Source of the DNA: Novosphingobium sp. BW1
GTDB taxonomy: Bacteria > Pseudomonadota > Alphaproteobacteria > Sphingomonadales > Sphingomonadaceae
Direction: 5' to 3'
Assembly: GCF_008107685.1 (NCBI RefSeq)
Contig: NZ_VIRF01000082.1
Coordinates: 123,343-187,342, forward strand
DNA length: 64,000 bases
Within the stretch, counting starts at the first letter, position 1; every line of letters begins with the position of its first letter. Both the position numbers and the translations under genes were made by a program. This document shows positions 44,241 to 52,855 of this stretch, in pieces. Under the pieces are notes generated by a model, which did no database searches, was not told the origin of the DNA, and saw only the letters and a list, made by a program, of their open reading frames with translations.

Positions 44241-45197
44241 TCAGGCCGCGCTGGGGTGCTTGGCACCGAAGCGACCGTGCTTGCGGAACTGGGTCACCCA
44301 GCGCTCGAGGAAGAGGCCCAACGGGCGGGGCGTGACGCCCAGGTCTTCAAGGCCCGGCGCGGCGCCGCTGGCCACGCTTCCTGCCTTGAGCAGCTTGTAC
44401 TGATCGGTGCTGATCGGGGTGAAGGGCAGGGCCGCGATGAGGCCTCCAAGGCTATCGGAAAGCTCGATAAAGCCGGGCTCGCGGTTCTCGGCGCGGGCGA
44501 TGCGGGCGTTAAGGCCACGCATGGTTACGACTTCGGGGCCGGCCAGCTCGAAAGTCTTGCCGCCAAACGCGAACGGGTCGCCGGCCGCATTGGCAATGGC
44601 GGCCGCGACGTCGTCGACGAAGACCGGCTGGAGCTTGGCTTCAGGGGCGAAGATCGGCAGCACCGGCAGCGCGCTCATCATGCGGCCGAACATCATCACG
44701 AACTGGTCGTCGGGGGCGAAGATCACTGCGGGGCGCACGATGGTTGCCTCGGGGAAGGCGGCGAGGGCCGCCGCTTCGCCGTCGGCCTTGGTGCGCGCAT
44801 AGGCAACGTCTGAACCCGCGTCGGCGCCAATCGCCGAGACGTGGACGAAGGACGCCGCGCCCGAGGCCTTCGCGGCCGCGGCGATCGCCCCCACGCCTTC
44901 ACCCTGGATGTCGTCGAGCTTGCCCTTGAAGGCGCCGACCAGGTTTACCACGGCATCCGAGCCGGTGAGTACGGCGGCAAGCGAGTCCGGCTTGGTGACG
45001 TCGCAGCGTGCGAACTGGACCGTGCCCAGATCACCCAGCGCCTTGATCGAGAAGGCCTTTTCGGGGTGCCGGCTGGCGATGCGCACGCGTGCGCCGCGCT
45101 CCAGCAGTTCCTGCGCGAGATGCTTGCCGACAAAGCCGCTGCCACCAAGGATGGTGACGATCTTGCCGTAAAGCGTATCGGTGGGGCTCATGCTCAT
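44241..45197 (-). CDS. NAD(P)H-binding protein, complex I NDUFA9-like SDR family
   Basis: Atypical short-chain dehydrogenase fold of 318 aa. The nucleotide motif is VTILGGSGFVGKHLAQELLE with a following RIASR that favours NADP. VVNLVGAFKG, the FVHVSAIGADAGSDVAYART active-site region (a YxxxK-like YARTK) and PAVIFAPDDQFVMMF are typical of the NDUFA9 subgroup. In alphaproteobacteria this protein is related to a complex I accessory subunit or acts as a general NADH-binding epimerase-like protein. ATG at 45197 follows GAGGACAG. Copy B of the candidate RNA lies past its 3' end. Confidence 0.85.
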   Translation of the reverse strand: MSMSPTDTLYGKIVTILGGSGFVGKHLAQELLERGARVRIASRHPEKAFSIKALGDLGTVQFARCDVTKPDSLAAVLTGSDAVVNLVGAFKGKLDDIQGEGVGAIAAAAKASGAASFVHVSAIGADAGSDVAYARTKADGEAAALAAFPEATIVRPAVIFAPDDQFVMMFGRMMSALPVLPIFAPEAKLQPVFVDDVAAAIANAAGDPFAFGGKTFELAGPEVVTMRGLNARIARAENREPGFIELSDSLGGLIAALPFTPISTDQYKLLKAGSVASGAAPGLEDLGVTPRPLGLFLERWVTQFRKHGRFGAKHPSAA

Positions 45198-45494
45198 CTG
45201 CGTTCTGTCCTCAAGGCCTTGGTGCCGGGCGGAGCGACGAGTCCCGCTTTGCAGCACATCGCCAAAGCCCCTGCCACAAGCGCGGGAACTCGGCAACCGG
45301 CCAGTTGTTTCCGTGGCTTGTAGGAAAGTGTACGTCGTAAAGGACCTGCAAAGCCGCACAAATCCGGCAGGGGCGGAGCGGGAGGATACAAAAAATGCAT
45401 TTTCCTTTCAGACCCATGTTGACACGAATCGCACCACCCCTTAGAGGCGCCCTCCTACCCGGCGAGGACGGCAACTTGGTCCCCTCGCCTCCGT

Positions 45495-45581
45495 GCCCAG
45501 ATGGCGGAATTGGTAGACGCACCGTCTTCAGGTGGCGGCGCTGGAAACGGCGTGGAGGTTCGAGTCCTCTTCTGGGCACCA
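45495..45581 (+). tRNA. tRNA-Leu (anticodon CAG)
   Basis: 87 bases including an encoded CCA. The acceptor stem GCCCAGA / TCTGGGC closes on discriminator A. The D arm GGCGGAATTGGTAGACGC, a long variable arm and the T arm (GTTCGAGTCC) fit class II. The anticodon stem CCGTC/GGCGG with loop TTCAGGT puts CAG at 45529-45531. Its 3' end is the probable integration site of the downstream element. Confidence 0.96.
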
Positions 45582-45619
45582 TTTGTTCTTCCGGCGGCGT
45601 CCGGGAGTGTCCCGAAAAT

Positions 45620-45640
45620 GGCTGATTTCAGCCGTTTTTT
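45620..45640 (+). terminator. Terminator downstream of tRNA-Leu
   Basis: GGCTGA-TT-TCAGCC stem followed by GTTTTTT, 38 bases after the tRNA. If the element inserted at the tRNA 3' end, this terminator belongs to the element. Confidence 0.85.
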
Positions 45641-45694
45641 GTGCTAAGACCGTCCGGTCAAATCCGGGCTGATCCGGCACCAATCGGGAACAAA

Positions 45695-45746
45695 CATGGT
45701 ATCCTGCATGGTATCGAAGGCCCCTTATGGACGGGCCGATACCATG
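45695..45746 (+). promoter_or_regulatory. Repeated CATGGTATC sites and hairpin over the integrase start
   Basis: CATGGTATC occurs twice as a direct repeat (45695-45703, 45707-45715). The second copy plus one base forms a perfect 10-bp inverted repeat with CGATACCATG (45737-45746). An inner GGCCC/GGGCC extends the hairpin. The right arm contains the integrase ATG (45744-45746). The layout suits an operator for integrase/excisionase control, arm-type recombinase sites, or a translation-blocking leader. Confidence 0.6.
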
Positions 45747-46967
45747 GGAAAACTCTTCGCGACGACCGTCACGAGCGCCAAGCCGAGGGAGCGGGAATAC
45801 AAGCTCACCGACGGTGCCGGGCTCTATCTCCTCGTCAAGCCGAACGGCCGGAAGCTCTGGCGGCTCAATTACGCCTATCTCGGCAAGCAGCGCACGCTCT
45901 CCTTCGGCGCTTGGCCCGACGTCGGCCTCGCCGATGCACGCGAACGGCGCGACGAAGCCCGCAAGCTGATCGCCGCCGGGCTCGATCCCTCGCACGAGGC
46001 CAAGCTCGCCGAAGCCCGCGCGATGCTGTCCGAGGAGAACAGCTTCAAGCTGGTCGCCGAGGAATGGGTCGCCAAGCAGGAACGCGAGGGCATGTCCGAG
46101 GTCACGCTCAGCAAGATTCGCTGGCTGCTCGCCAAGGCCTATCCCAGGATCGGCAGCCGTCCGGTAGCCAAGATCACCCCGCAGGAAGCGCTGGCCGTGC
46201 TCCGCTCGATCGAGGCCACCGGCCGTTACGAAAGCGCGCGCCGGATGCGCAGCGTCCTCGGTCGCGTGTTCCGCTACGCCATCGCCACCACGCGCGCCGA
46301 AATGGATCCATCCCGCGATTTGCGCGGCGCGCTGACCGTTCCCAAGGCCAAGCATCTCGCCGCCATCACCACGCCCAAGGGCGCGGGCGAACTGATGCGC
46401 GCCATCGAGGGGTACACCGGCCACGCCATCACCCTGTTCGGGCTCAGACTGTCGGCCCATCTTTTCGTCCGACCGGGCGAACTGCGCCAGGCCGAGTGGA
46501 GCGAATTCGACTTCGACCGCTCGGTCTGGAACATCCCCGAGCAGAAGATGAAGATGCGTCGGCCGCACCGCGTGCCGCTGTCCACGCAGGTCATCGCGCT
46601 CTTCGAACAGCTCTGGGAACTGACGGGCACGGGACGATACTGCTTCCCTTCCTTCCGCTCGCCGCTTCGCCCGATGTCCGAAAACACGGTCAACGCGGCC
46701 CTTCGAGCGCTCGGTTTCAGCCAGGAGGAGATGACGGCGCACGGCTTCCGGGCGATGGCGGCGACGCTGCTCAACGAAACGGGCAAGTTCAATCCCGACG
46801 CCATCGAACGCCAGCTCGCCCATATGGAGACCAACGCCATAAGGCGTGCCTACACCCGCGGCGAATATTGGGACGAGCGCGTGCGGATGATGCAGTATTG
46901 GTCCGATCAACTCGACGAGATGCGTGACGGCGCAAGGGTTCTGAAGCCCAACTTCCGACGCGCCTGA
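45744..46967 (+). CDS. Tyrosine-type recombinase/integrase (DUF4102 arm-binding type)
   Basis: Site-specific recombinase of 407 aa, P4-integrase-like. The N-terminal arm-DNA-binding domain (DUF4102) has YKLTDGAGLYLLVKPNGRKL and LSFGAWPDVGLADARERRDE. The core-binding domain follows at about 100-190. The catalytic domain shows Arg in FVRPGELRQAEWSEFDFDR, the H-x-x-R box AHGFRAMAATLLNE, a second box QLAHMETNAIR and the nucleophile Tyr in RRAYTRGEYW. The ATG at 45744 starts the arm domain; an upstream in-frame ATG would add 16 residues that span the operator repeats. Its gene is next to tRNA-Leu(CAG), the presumed attachment site. Confidence 0.92.
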   Translation: MGKLFATTVTSAKPREREYKLTDGAGLYLLVKPNGRKLWRLNYAYLGKQRTLSFGAWPDVGLADARERRDEARKLIAAGLDPSHEAKLAEARAMLSEENSFKLVAEEWVAKQEREGMSEVTLSKIRWLLAKAYPRIGSRPVAKITPQEALAVLRSIEATGRYESARRMRSVLGRVFRYAIATTRAEMDPSRDLRGALTVPKAKHLAAITTPKGAGELMRAIEGYTGHAITLFGLRLSAHLFVRPGELRQAEWSEFDFDRSVWNIPEQKMKMRRPHRVPLSTQVIALFEQLWELTGTGRYCFPSFRSPLRPMSENTVNAALRALGFSQEEMTAHGFRAMAATLLNETGKFNPDAIERQLAHMETNAIRRAYTRGEYWDERVRMMQYWSDQLDEMRDGARVLKPNFRRA

Positions 46968-46977
46968 GGTTCTCGGC

Positions 46978-48152
46978 CTAGCGGTCACGATAAGTCCTCT
47001 CCGTCACTTCGGCGATCGACTGGAAGACAGCGGACGAACCCTGTGTGAGCGGATCATGGGCCTGCACATGCGCTTGCGCCCATTCCAGCCACTCGGCGGC
47101 AGGCCTGCCGCCAATTTCCAATGAAGAGTCCGGGATCGCGGCGCGTAGCGCCACGAGAAAATCCCGCGCCAGTCCAGCTTCGCGCCATCTACCAGCCTGT
47201 TCGAGAAAGCATCGGAAGCGGTCGCGGTCGAGCTTGAGCTCCTGCGCCAGGATCTGGCGACGCCGTTCCTCGGCCTCCCGCAGTCGCTGCCGCTCCTTGG
47301 CCTCTTCGCGCGCTGCCGCCATCATCGGGAATGCCGCAAGCAGGGTAGCGAGTATGTCGCCCACCCTGTCCTCGATCATGCCCTTGCGGCCGTCCTGCCA
47401 GGCGCGCGGCAAGTCGCCGGGCAACCAGCGCTTGATCTCGAAGACCAGCACGTCTGTCTCGACCAGTTCTCGCCGGTATTGCTTGCCGGAGCCATGCCAT
47501 CGTCTCTCTTCGGCAGTGAGGAGCTGGCGCACTTCCTTGAGCCGGGGCTGAGTTGAAATGCGATCTCATCCTGTCCGCACCGCGCAACGGGACCATGCCG
47601 GTATATCTCGGCGACAACGATCTTCTCTGCTTCCAAGGCTTTGAACAGGGTGTCCAATATTCTGAGGCGACGCCGTTCGATCGGCGTGAAATGCGCGGCC
47701 CGGTCCGGCCGGTTGGGCCAGATATCATAGACGAGCCGGCCCCTGGCGATCGCCTCCCTTCGATTTGCAAGCCAGCCGACAATGACAGGGTGCGGAGCCG
47801 AAAGCCGATCGGCCACGCGCACCGCTTTGCCATTCTGGTGGGTCGCCGCGAGAGGGGCGTGCGCAGTTGACGACGCACCACCAACCGGGTGCGGGGAAAT
47901 TTCTATCTTCTCGTCCATGCCGGCTCTTGCGGGCGGCAAGGCCGGCACGGCGATCTCCTTTCCGGCCGCGACCTTGTTCCAGTGCCCAGGCCGAGGACGC
48001 GGGATATCGAAACGATCGCAGAGTTTGGCGAGACTTTGATCCGAGATGCCGAAGCGTCCTGCGAGGTGGCGGAGAGGTTCGGCCCAGACCAGGGCGTGAA
48101 GTTCGGTACGGGACAGCAATGCGGGGGCCAACAGGGTGGTGGGCATATCCAT
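46978..48152 (-). pseudogene. Frameshifted HTH-domain protein of the element
   Basis: Two frames join to give one protein of about 390 aa. The N-terminal part (from MDMPTTLLAPALLSRTELHA) contains LAGRFGISDQSLAKLCDRFD, a helix-turn-helix-like segment, and runs to DEIAFQLSP. There the frame breaks at a GGGG run (47544-47547), and the other frame continues RLKEVRQLLTAEERRWHGSG through a charged coiled-coil (about 47300-47200) to the end. Adding one C to the run restores SPRLKE, so a single-base deletion is the simplest cause. The gene converges on the integrase with 10 bp between them. Function unknown. A sequencing error or programmed frameshift cannot be excluded. Confidence 0.7.
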
Positions 48153-48704
48153 CGGACAGTCTTTCACTCCAAAGCCACATGCATGAGGATACCGGAAGCT
48201 GCCGATCCGCAGCCCAAAGCCGTTTCGCCATCATTCCAAGACGCTCGGATTCAGAAATACCCGACAAGAAAAATTCATCGGCAATGACGCCGCTCGATTT
48301 GAAGGATATTATGCATGTTCAGAGCCTTAAATCGCCTTGTCGCGCAGCACCGGGCTTGCGTCTTGGAAGACCTGCGATAAGCTGAAGGCGCGCCATCGAT
48401 GCATGGCGCCGAGGCGTGAGAACCTCGTGCGAGATGAAATCGATCCGCCATCGTGCGGCCGGGTGGCCGACGCGCATGTCCAAGCCGTTCGCGGCCAAAG
48501 GCGTTGGCGCATGTGCTCGTGCATGTTCTCAACACCCGGCTTTCGCCGGCATCGCCTCGCCAGACGCGAGGAGATGCGATCGATGCGATCCACAGCCGGG
48601 ATCGGCGCACTGCGCCGCATGCCATGCGGCCTGCGCTAGGAGCAGCCCGCTTGTCGCTCGACGAAGGCGAGCCGCTGCCGCCGGCGCATGATCGCGTGAC
48701 ATCG
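48153..48704. other. Gene-poor stretch upstream of the ECF sigma factor
   Basis: No convincing gene in about 550 bp. Open frames on both strands are short or atypical in composition. I looked specifically for a lasso-peptide precursor (short, with Thr at the second-last leader position) and found none I can support. A 20-base palindromic block GCGCCAT-CGATGC-ATGGCGC lies at 48390-48409. The region should contain promoters for the sigma-factor operon and for the minus-strand HTH gene. Confidence 0.5.
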
Positions 48705-49202
48705 ATGGCGCCGACCATCGAGGAAATGTACCGGGCCGAAAGGCCACGGCTCCTGCGCTTCCTCGATCGCCGCGCCCCTGACGACCGCGCCGAGGAGATC
48801 GTCCAGCAGGTCTTCACTCGTCTCATCGCGCGCGCGCAGACCGATGCCGTCGCTATCCATTCGCCCGGAGCCTATCTGCGCGAGGCCGCGCACAATCTCC
48901 TGCGCGATCACGCCCGCACCGCTGCTCGCAATCACCAGTCGCAGCATGTGCCGATCGACGATGTCGAAATTGGCAGCGGGGATCCTGTAGCCGCGTTGGA
49001 GGCGCGCGACCGCCTTGCCCGTATCGAACAGGCCGTTCTGCGCCTCAAGCCACTGACCCGGCAAATATTTCTCGCTTGCCGCCTTGATGGCTATAGTTAC
49101 GCCGAAATCGCGGAACAGACGGGATTGAGCGTGCGAGGCGTAGAAAAGCAGATGAGCCGGGCGATCAAGCAACTTGGGCGGCACCTGAGCGATCATGGCT
49201 GA
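48705..49202 (+). CDS. ECF RNA polymerase sigma factor (FecI-like)
   Basis: Sigma factor of 165 aa. Region 2 is MYRAERPRLLRFLDRRAPDD with EIVQQVFTRLIARA and AYLREAAHNLLRDHARTAAR. Region 4 is AVLRLKPLTRQIFLACRLDG with YSYAEIAEQTGLSVRGVEKQ. The spacing and helix pattern are FecI-type. The ATG at 48705 is preferred; a GTG three codons upstream is possible, and the long upstream open frame is not sigma-like. It overlaps fecR by 8 bases. Known logic for such sets: ligand binding by the STN-containing receptor signals through FecR to release this sigma factor and raise receptor-operon expression. Confidence 0.93.
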   Translation: MAPTIEEMYRAERPRLLRFLDRRAPDDRAEEIVQQVFTRLIARAQTDAVAIHSPGAYLREAAHNLLRDHARTAARNHQSQHVPIDDVEIGSGDPVAALEARDRLARIEQAVLRLKPLTRQIFLACRLDGYSYAEIAEQTGLSVRGVEKQMSRAIKQLGRHLSDHG

Positions 49203-50184
49203 CGAAGTCCGTGCCATTCCGCGTGCTATCCAGGATGCCGCCGGGGATTGGCTGGCACGTCGGCAGGAACCTGCGAGTCCGGACGTCGAGCGAGCCTTTG
49301 CCGTCTGGCTGGATGCCGATCCGCGCCATCGGATCGCCTATGCGCAGGCGGAGCGTCACTGGCAGGATAGCTCGTTGCTGGCCGACAGAGACGTCGGGCG
49401 CACGCGAAAGCTGGTTCGTGCGCCATTCTTGATGCGGCACAGCACCCATGTTGCGGCTGCCAGTCTCGGTGTCGTCGTCCTGCTCGGGATCGGCGGTGTC
49501 GGCTTGCTGCGATATGGATCGCCTCTCGAGCTGGTTTCCCCAGCGCAGGCTGCGACCTACGAAACCGCGCTGGGCGAAATCAGGACCATATCGCTGGCCG
49601 ACGGTTCGCAGCTCACGCTCGACACCGCCACGCGCGTGCGTGTCACCCTTTCCGCGAGCGAGCGGAAGGTCTCGCTGGAACGAGGCCGCGCGCGCTTTCG
49701 CGTTGCGCCAGACGGCAAGCGCCCCTTCACCGTTACGGTTTCCGGCGGCACTGTCGTTGCACGAAGCACGCTGTTCGACGTCAGCGTGGAAAGGGGAAGT
49801 CCCGTGGTGGCTGTGATCGAGGGGCGGGTCGATCTCACCACCACAAGTGACGCAGCCTCCCATCCAGCCCGAACGCTTGCCGCAGGGCAGACCGCAGACC
49901 TGGGCAATGCCGGCACGCCCCGTCCTACGCAGGCCGGCGAAACCCAATGGGTATCCGGCATGCTGGCGCTCGATGGCGGCCCGCTTGGTGAGGCCGTCGC
50001 CGCCATCAACCGCTACAACCGCATCCAGATACGCCTTGCCGATCCTGAGCTGGCCCGCCTGTCGGTTACCGGCGCCTTCCAGATGCGCAATCCGGACGCG
50101 TTCGCCCGGGCCGTGGCGGCGACATTCGGGCTCGGTATCGACCGAACCGATCCGGGCGTGATCCTTCTTCGCCGCGCTCCGTAG
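49195..50184 (+). CDS. FecR-family anti-sigma/transmembrane signal protein
   Basis: Inner-membrane sensor of 329 aa. N-terminal cytosolic DUF4880 domain binds sigma (AAGDWLARRQEPASPDVERA, then VWLDADPRHRIAYAQAERHW). A single membrane helix follows at about residues 83-104 (THVAAASLGVVVLLGIGGVG). The periplasmic FecR domain has GEIRTISLADGSQLTLDTAT and GRARFRVAPDG. The C-terminal part (GPLGEAVAAINRYNRIQIRL) is a receptor-contact domain. It should relay the TonB receptor signal to the adjacent sigma factor. Confidence 0.93.
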   Translation: MADEVRAIPRAIQDAAGDWLARRQEPASPDVERAFAVWLDADPRHRIAYAQAERHWQDSSLLADRDVGRTRKLVRAPFLMRHSTHVAAASLGVVVLLGIGGVGLLRYGSPLELVSPAQAATYETALGEIRTISLADGSQLTLDTATRVRVTLSASERKVSLERGRARFRVAPDGKRPFTVTVSGGTVVARSTLFDVSVERGSPVVAVIEGRVDLTTTSDAASHPARTLAAGQTADLGNAGTPRPTQAGETQWVSGMLALDGGPLGEAVAAINRYNRIQIRLADPELARLSVTGAFQMRNPDAFARAVAATFGLGIDRTDPGVILLRRAP

Positions 50185-50284
50185 GACGTTTCGACCCTTC
50201 ACTGAAAAATCTGTCGTGGGTTTTCAGAACCCGGCGTCTCCCCGCCAACCAGCCACGACGTGGCCAGGGGGGAGACACAGGGTA

Positions 50285-52855
50285 ATGGTTCGATTTGACG
50301 CAAGATATCTGTTCAACAGCATCGCTGCCGTGGCGCTGGTGGCGGGCCCTTCGGTCGCGCGAAGCCAGGACGTAAAGCGCCATTCCTTTGAAGTGCCGGC
50401 GCAAGACCTGGGCGCGTCGCTCAAGGCGCTGGCACTTCAATCCGGGGTCACCGTGCTGGTCGACAGCAAGGTCGTGGCGGGCAAGCAGGCCCCGGCGCTT
50501 CACGGTTCCTACACCGTCGAGGAAGCGCTGCGCATCCTGCTCGACCAATCCGGGCTGGCATACACGCCTGTCGATGGCGGCTTTGCCGTGCGGCAGGCCC
50601 GCACAAGCCGTGACGACAGTTCGACAAATGACGGGCAGGATATCGTCGTCACGGGAAGCCGGCTGCGCGGTGCCGCGATTGCTTCGCCGGTCGTCCGGAT
50701 CGGTCAGGAAGAGATCCTTGATTCCGGCCAGGCTGGGTTGGGCGACGTTGTCCGCCGTATCCCGCAAAGCTTCGGAGGAGGACAGAACCCCGGCATCGGC
50801 ATGAATGTTCCCGACGCCAGCGGCGTCGACGTTGGCGGCGGATCATCTATCAATCTGCGCGGCCTTGGCAGCGATGCGACGCTCACGCTGCTCAATGGTC
50901 GCCGTCTCGCCTATACGGCAGTTCGGCAGAGCGTCGATGTATCGGGCATCCCGGTGTCGGCGGTCGACCGCATCGAGGTCGTACCGGACGGCGCATCGGC
51001 GATCTACGGCTCGGACGCGGTCGCCGGCGTCGCCAACGTCATCCTGCGCCGTGACTATGATGGCCTCGAAACCAGTGCCCGCCTAGCGGGAACGACGGAT
51101 GGTGGTGACTTCCAGCAGCAATATGGCGCGCTGGCCGGGCGCACATGGGCGTCGGGCGGGTTGTTCGCTGCCTATGAATATGGCAGCAACACTGCGATCC
51201 GCGCGAGCCAGCGGTCCTATGCCGCGACCCGCTCCCCGGGGCTCGATCTTTACCCGGCGCTGCGCCATCACAGCGTCGTTGCCAGCGGACACCAGGACTT
51301 GGGCGGCGGCCTGAGCTTCTCGGTCGATGGGCTCTACAATATCCGCTGGAGCGACCTGACATTTCCGACGGTGGCAGGTGGCGATCTCGACGTAGGCAAG
51401 GCGACCTTCTCGTCGGTCGACAAGTCCTTCGGCATCGCGCCGACCCTTACGCTCGATCTGTCCGGCGGTTGGCAGATTGCGCTTGGCGGCACCTACGGCA
51501 GGGAGCGGGTCGACTATCATCAGGTCGAATGTGCTCTGACGGTGTGCAGCGATTCCGGCCCCAGTTTTTATCGCAACACGGCCAAATCGGTCGAGATCAA
51601 CGCCAGTGGCGACCTCTTCCGCCTGCCCGGCGGGACCGCCAAGATCGCCATTGGCGGCGGCTATCGTGACATTGGCTTCGAGCGGTTCGTTGGGACGGGG
51701 AGCGCGGTCAATACCCTCGCGTCTCAGGACAATCTATTTGCTTTCGGGGAATTGAGCCTCCCCCTAATCGGCCCGGACCAGAATGTGCCGCTCATGACCA
51801 AGGTCGATGCCAGTGCCGCCTTGCGCTATGAGCGCTACCCCGGCATCGGCGACGTCGCCACGCCAAAGCTCGGTCTGTCATGGGCGATGACGCCTGATAT
51901 CAGCATCAAGGGAAGCTGGGGAAAATCCTTCCGCGCGCCCACGCTTTATCAGCAATATCAGCCCCGCGCGGTCTACCTGTTTCCTCCCGCAGCGCTGGGT
52001 GCGACGGGGACATCCGCAAGCGCGGGGGCCATTCTCATCCTCGGTGGCAATCCTGATCTCACGCCGGAAAAGGCGACAACCTGGTCGACCACGCTTGCCC
52101 TGCATCCGCGCGCATTGCCGGGCGCGAGCCTCGAGGTCAGCTATTTCAGCGTCCGCTATCGCGACCGGATCGTATCCCCGATCACCTTGCTGGCCCAGGC
52201 CTTGAGCAATCCCATCTACCGCGACCAGATCATCTTCAACCCGAGCGCTACTCAACAGGCGGCCGCCATCGCCAGTGCTGGCACCTTCCTCAACATCACC
52301 GGCGTGCCCTATGATCCGGCGAACGTCGTCGCGATTGTCGACAATGCCAATCTCAATGCCGGCCGGCAGCGCGCGAGGGGCGTCGATGTGCTGGCGAGCT
52401 ACAATGCCGCAATTGCGCCAGACCAGCGACTGCGCCTGTCGCTCGACATCGCCTATCTCGAAAGCGGCCAGCAACTCAGCGCTGGTCAGCCCACCTATGA
52501 GCTCGCCGGCACGATCTTCAATCCGCCCCATTGGCGAGGACAGGCTGCGGCCGCCTGGACTGGTGGCAACCTCACTCTGGCGGCCAACGCCAATTACACT
52601 GGAGGTGTCAGCGATACGCGATCGACGCCAGCCGTACACATCAAGGCGATGACCACGCTTGATCTCACCGCACGCTACCGGGTCGATACCGAGGCACCGC
52701 TCGGGGGTCTCGAGTTCAGCCTGTCGGTCCTGAACCTGTTCAACGACAAGCCCGACCCGATCGCGACTTCGATACCCTACGACACGCCTTACGACTCGAC
52801 TAATTATTCTCCGGTCGGCCGCATGATCGCCTTCGGGATCACCCGGCAGTGGTGA
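50285..52855 (+). CDS. TonB-dependent receptor with N-terminal STN signalling domain
   Basis: Outer-membrane transducer of 856 aa. Signal peptide near MVRFDARYLFNSIAAVALVA. The STN domain is SFEVPAQDLGASLKALALQS and YTVEEALRILLDQSGLAY. A TonB box/plug region contains DIVVTGSRLRGAA, SSINLRGLGSDATLTLLNGR and VVPDGASAIYGSDAVAGVAN. The beta-barrel ends in AFGITRQW. The STN domain ties it to the FecR/ECF pair upstream. In lasso-isopeptidase loci the receptor imports the intact lasso peptide, which the next gene product then opens. Start is the ATG at 50285; upstream in-frame sequence lacks a ribosome site. Confidence 0.93.
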   Translation: MVRFDARYLFNSIAAVALVAGPSVARSQDVKRHSFEVPAQDLGASLKALALQSGVTVLVDSKVVAGKQAPALHGSYTVEEALRILLDQSGLAYTPVDGGFAVRQARTSRDDSSTNDGQDIVVTGSRLRGAAIASPVVRIGQEEILDSGQAGLGDVVRRIPQSFGGGQNPGIGMNVPDASGVDVGGGSSINLRGLGSDATLTLLNGRRLAYTAVRQSVDVSGIPVSAVDRIEVVPDGASAIYGSDAVAGVANVILRRDYDGLETSARLAGTTDGGDFQQQYGALAGRTWASGGLFAAYEYGSNTAIRASQRSYAATRSPGLDLYPALRHHSVVASGHQDLGGGLSFSVDGLYNIRWSDLTFPTVAGGDLDVGKATFSSVDKSFGIAPTLTLDLSGGWQIALGGTYGRERVDYHQVECALTVCSDSGPSFYRNTAKSVEINASGDLFRLPGGTAKIAIGGGYRDIGFERFVGTGSAVNTLASQDNLFAFGELSLPLIGPDQNVPLMTKVDASAALRYERYPGIGDVATPKLGLSWAMTPDISIKGSWGKSFRAPTLYQQYQPRAVYLFPPAALGATGTSASAGAILILGGNPDLTPEKATTWSTTLALHPRALPGASLEVSYFSVRYRDRIVSPITLLAQALSNPIYRDQIIFNPSATQQAAAIASAGTFLNITGVPYDPANVVAIVDNANLNAGRQRARGVDVLASYNAAIAPDQRLRLSLDIAYLESGQQLSAGQPTYELAGTIFNPPHWRGQAAAAWTGGNLTLAANANYTGGVSDTRSTPAVHIKAMTTLDLTARYRVDTEAPLGGLEFSLSVLNLFNDKPDPIATSIPYDTPYDSTNYSPVGRMIAFGITRQW

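Noticed and set aside
48275..48826. Lasso peptide precursor or other short gene upstream of the sigma factor
   Set aside because: None of the short frames has a leader with Thr at position -2 followed by a core with Gly/Ala/Cys/Ser at position 1 and Asp/Glu at 7-9.
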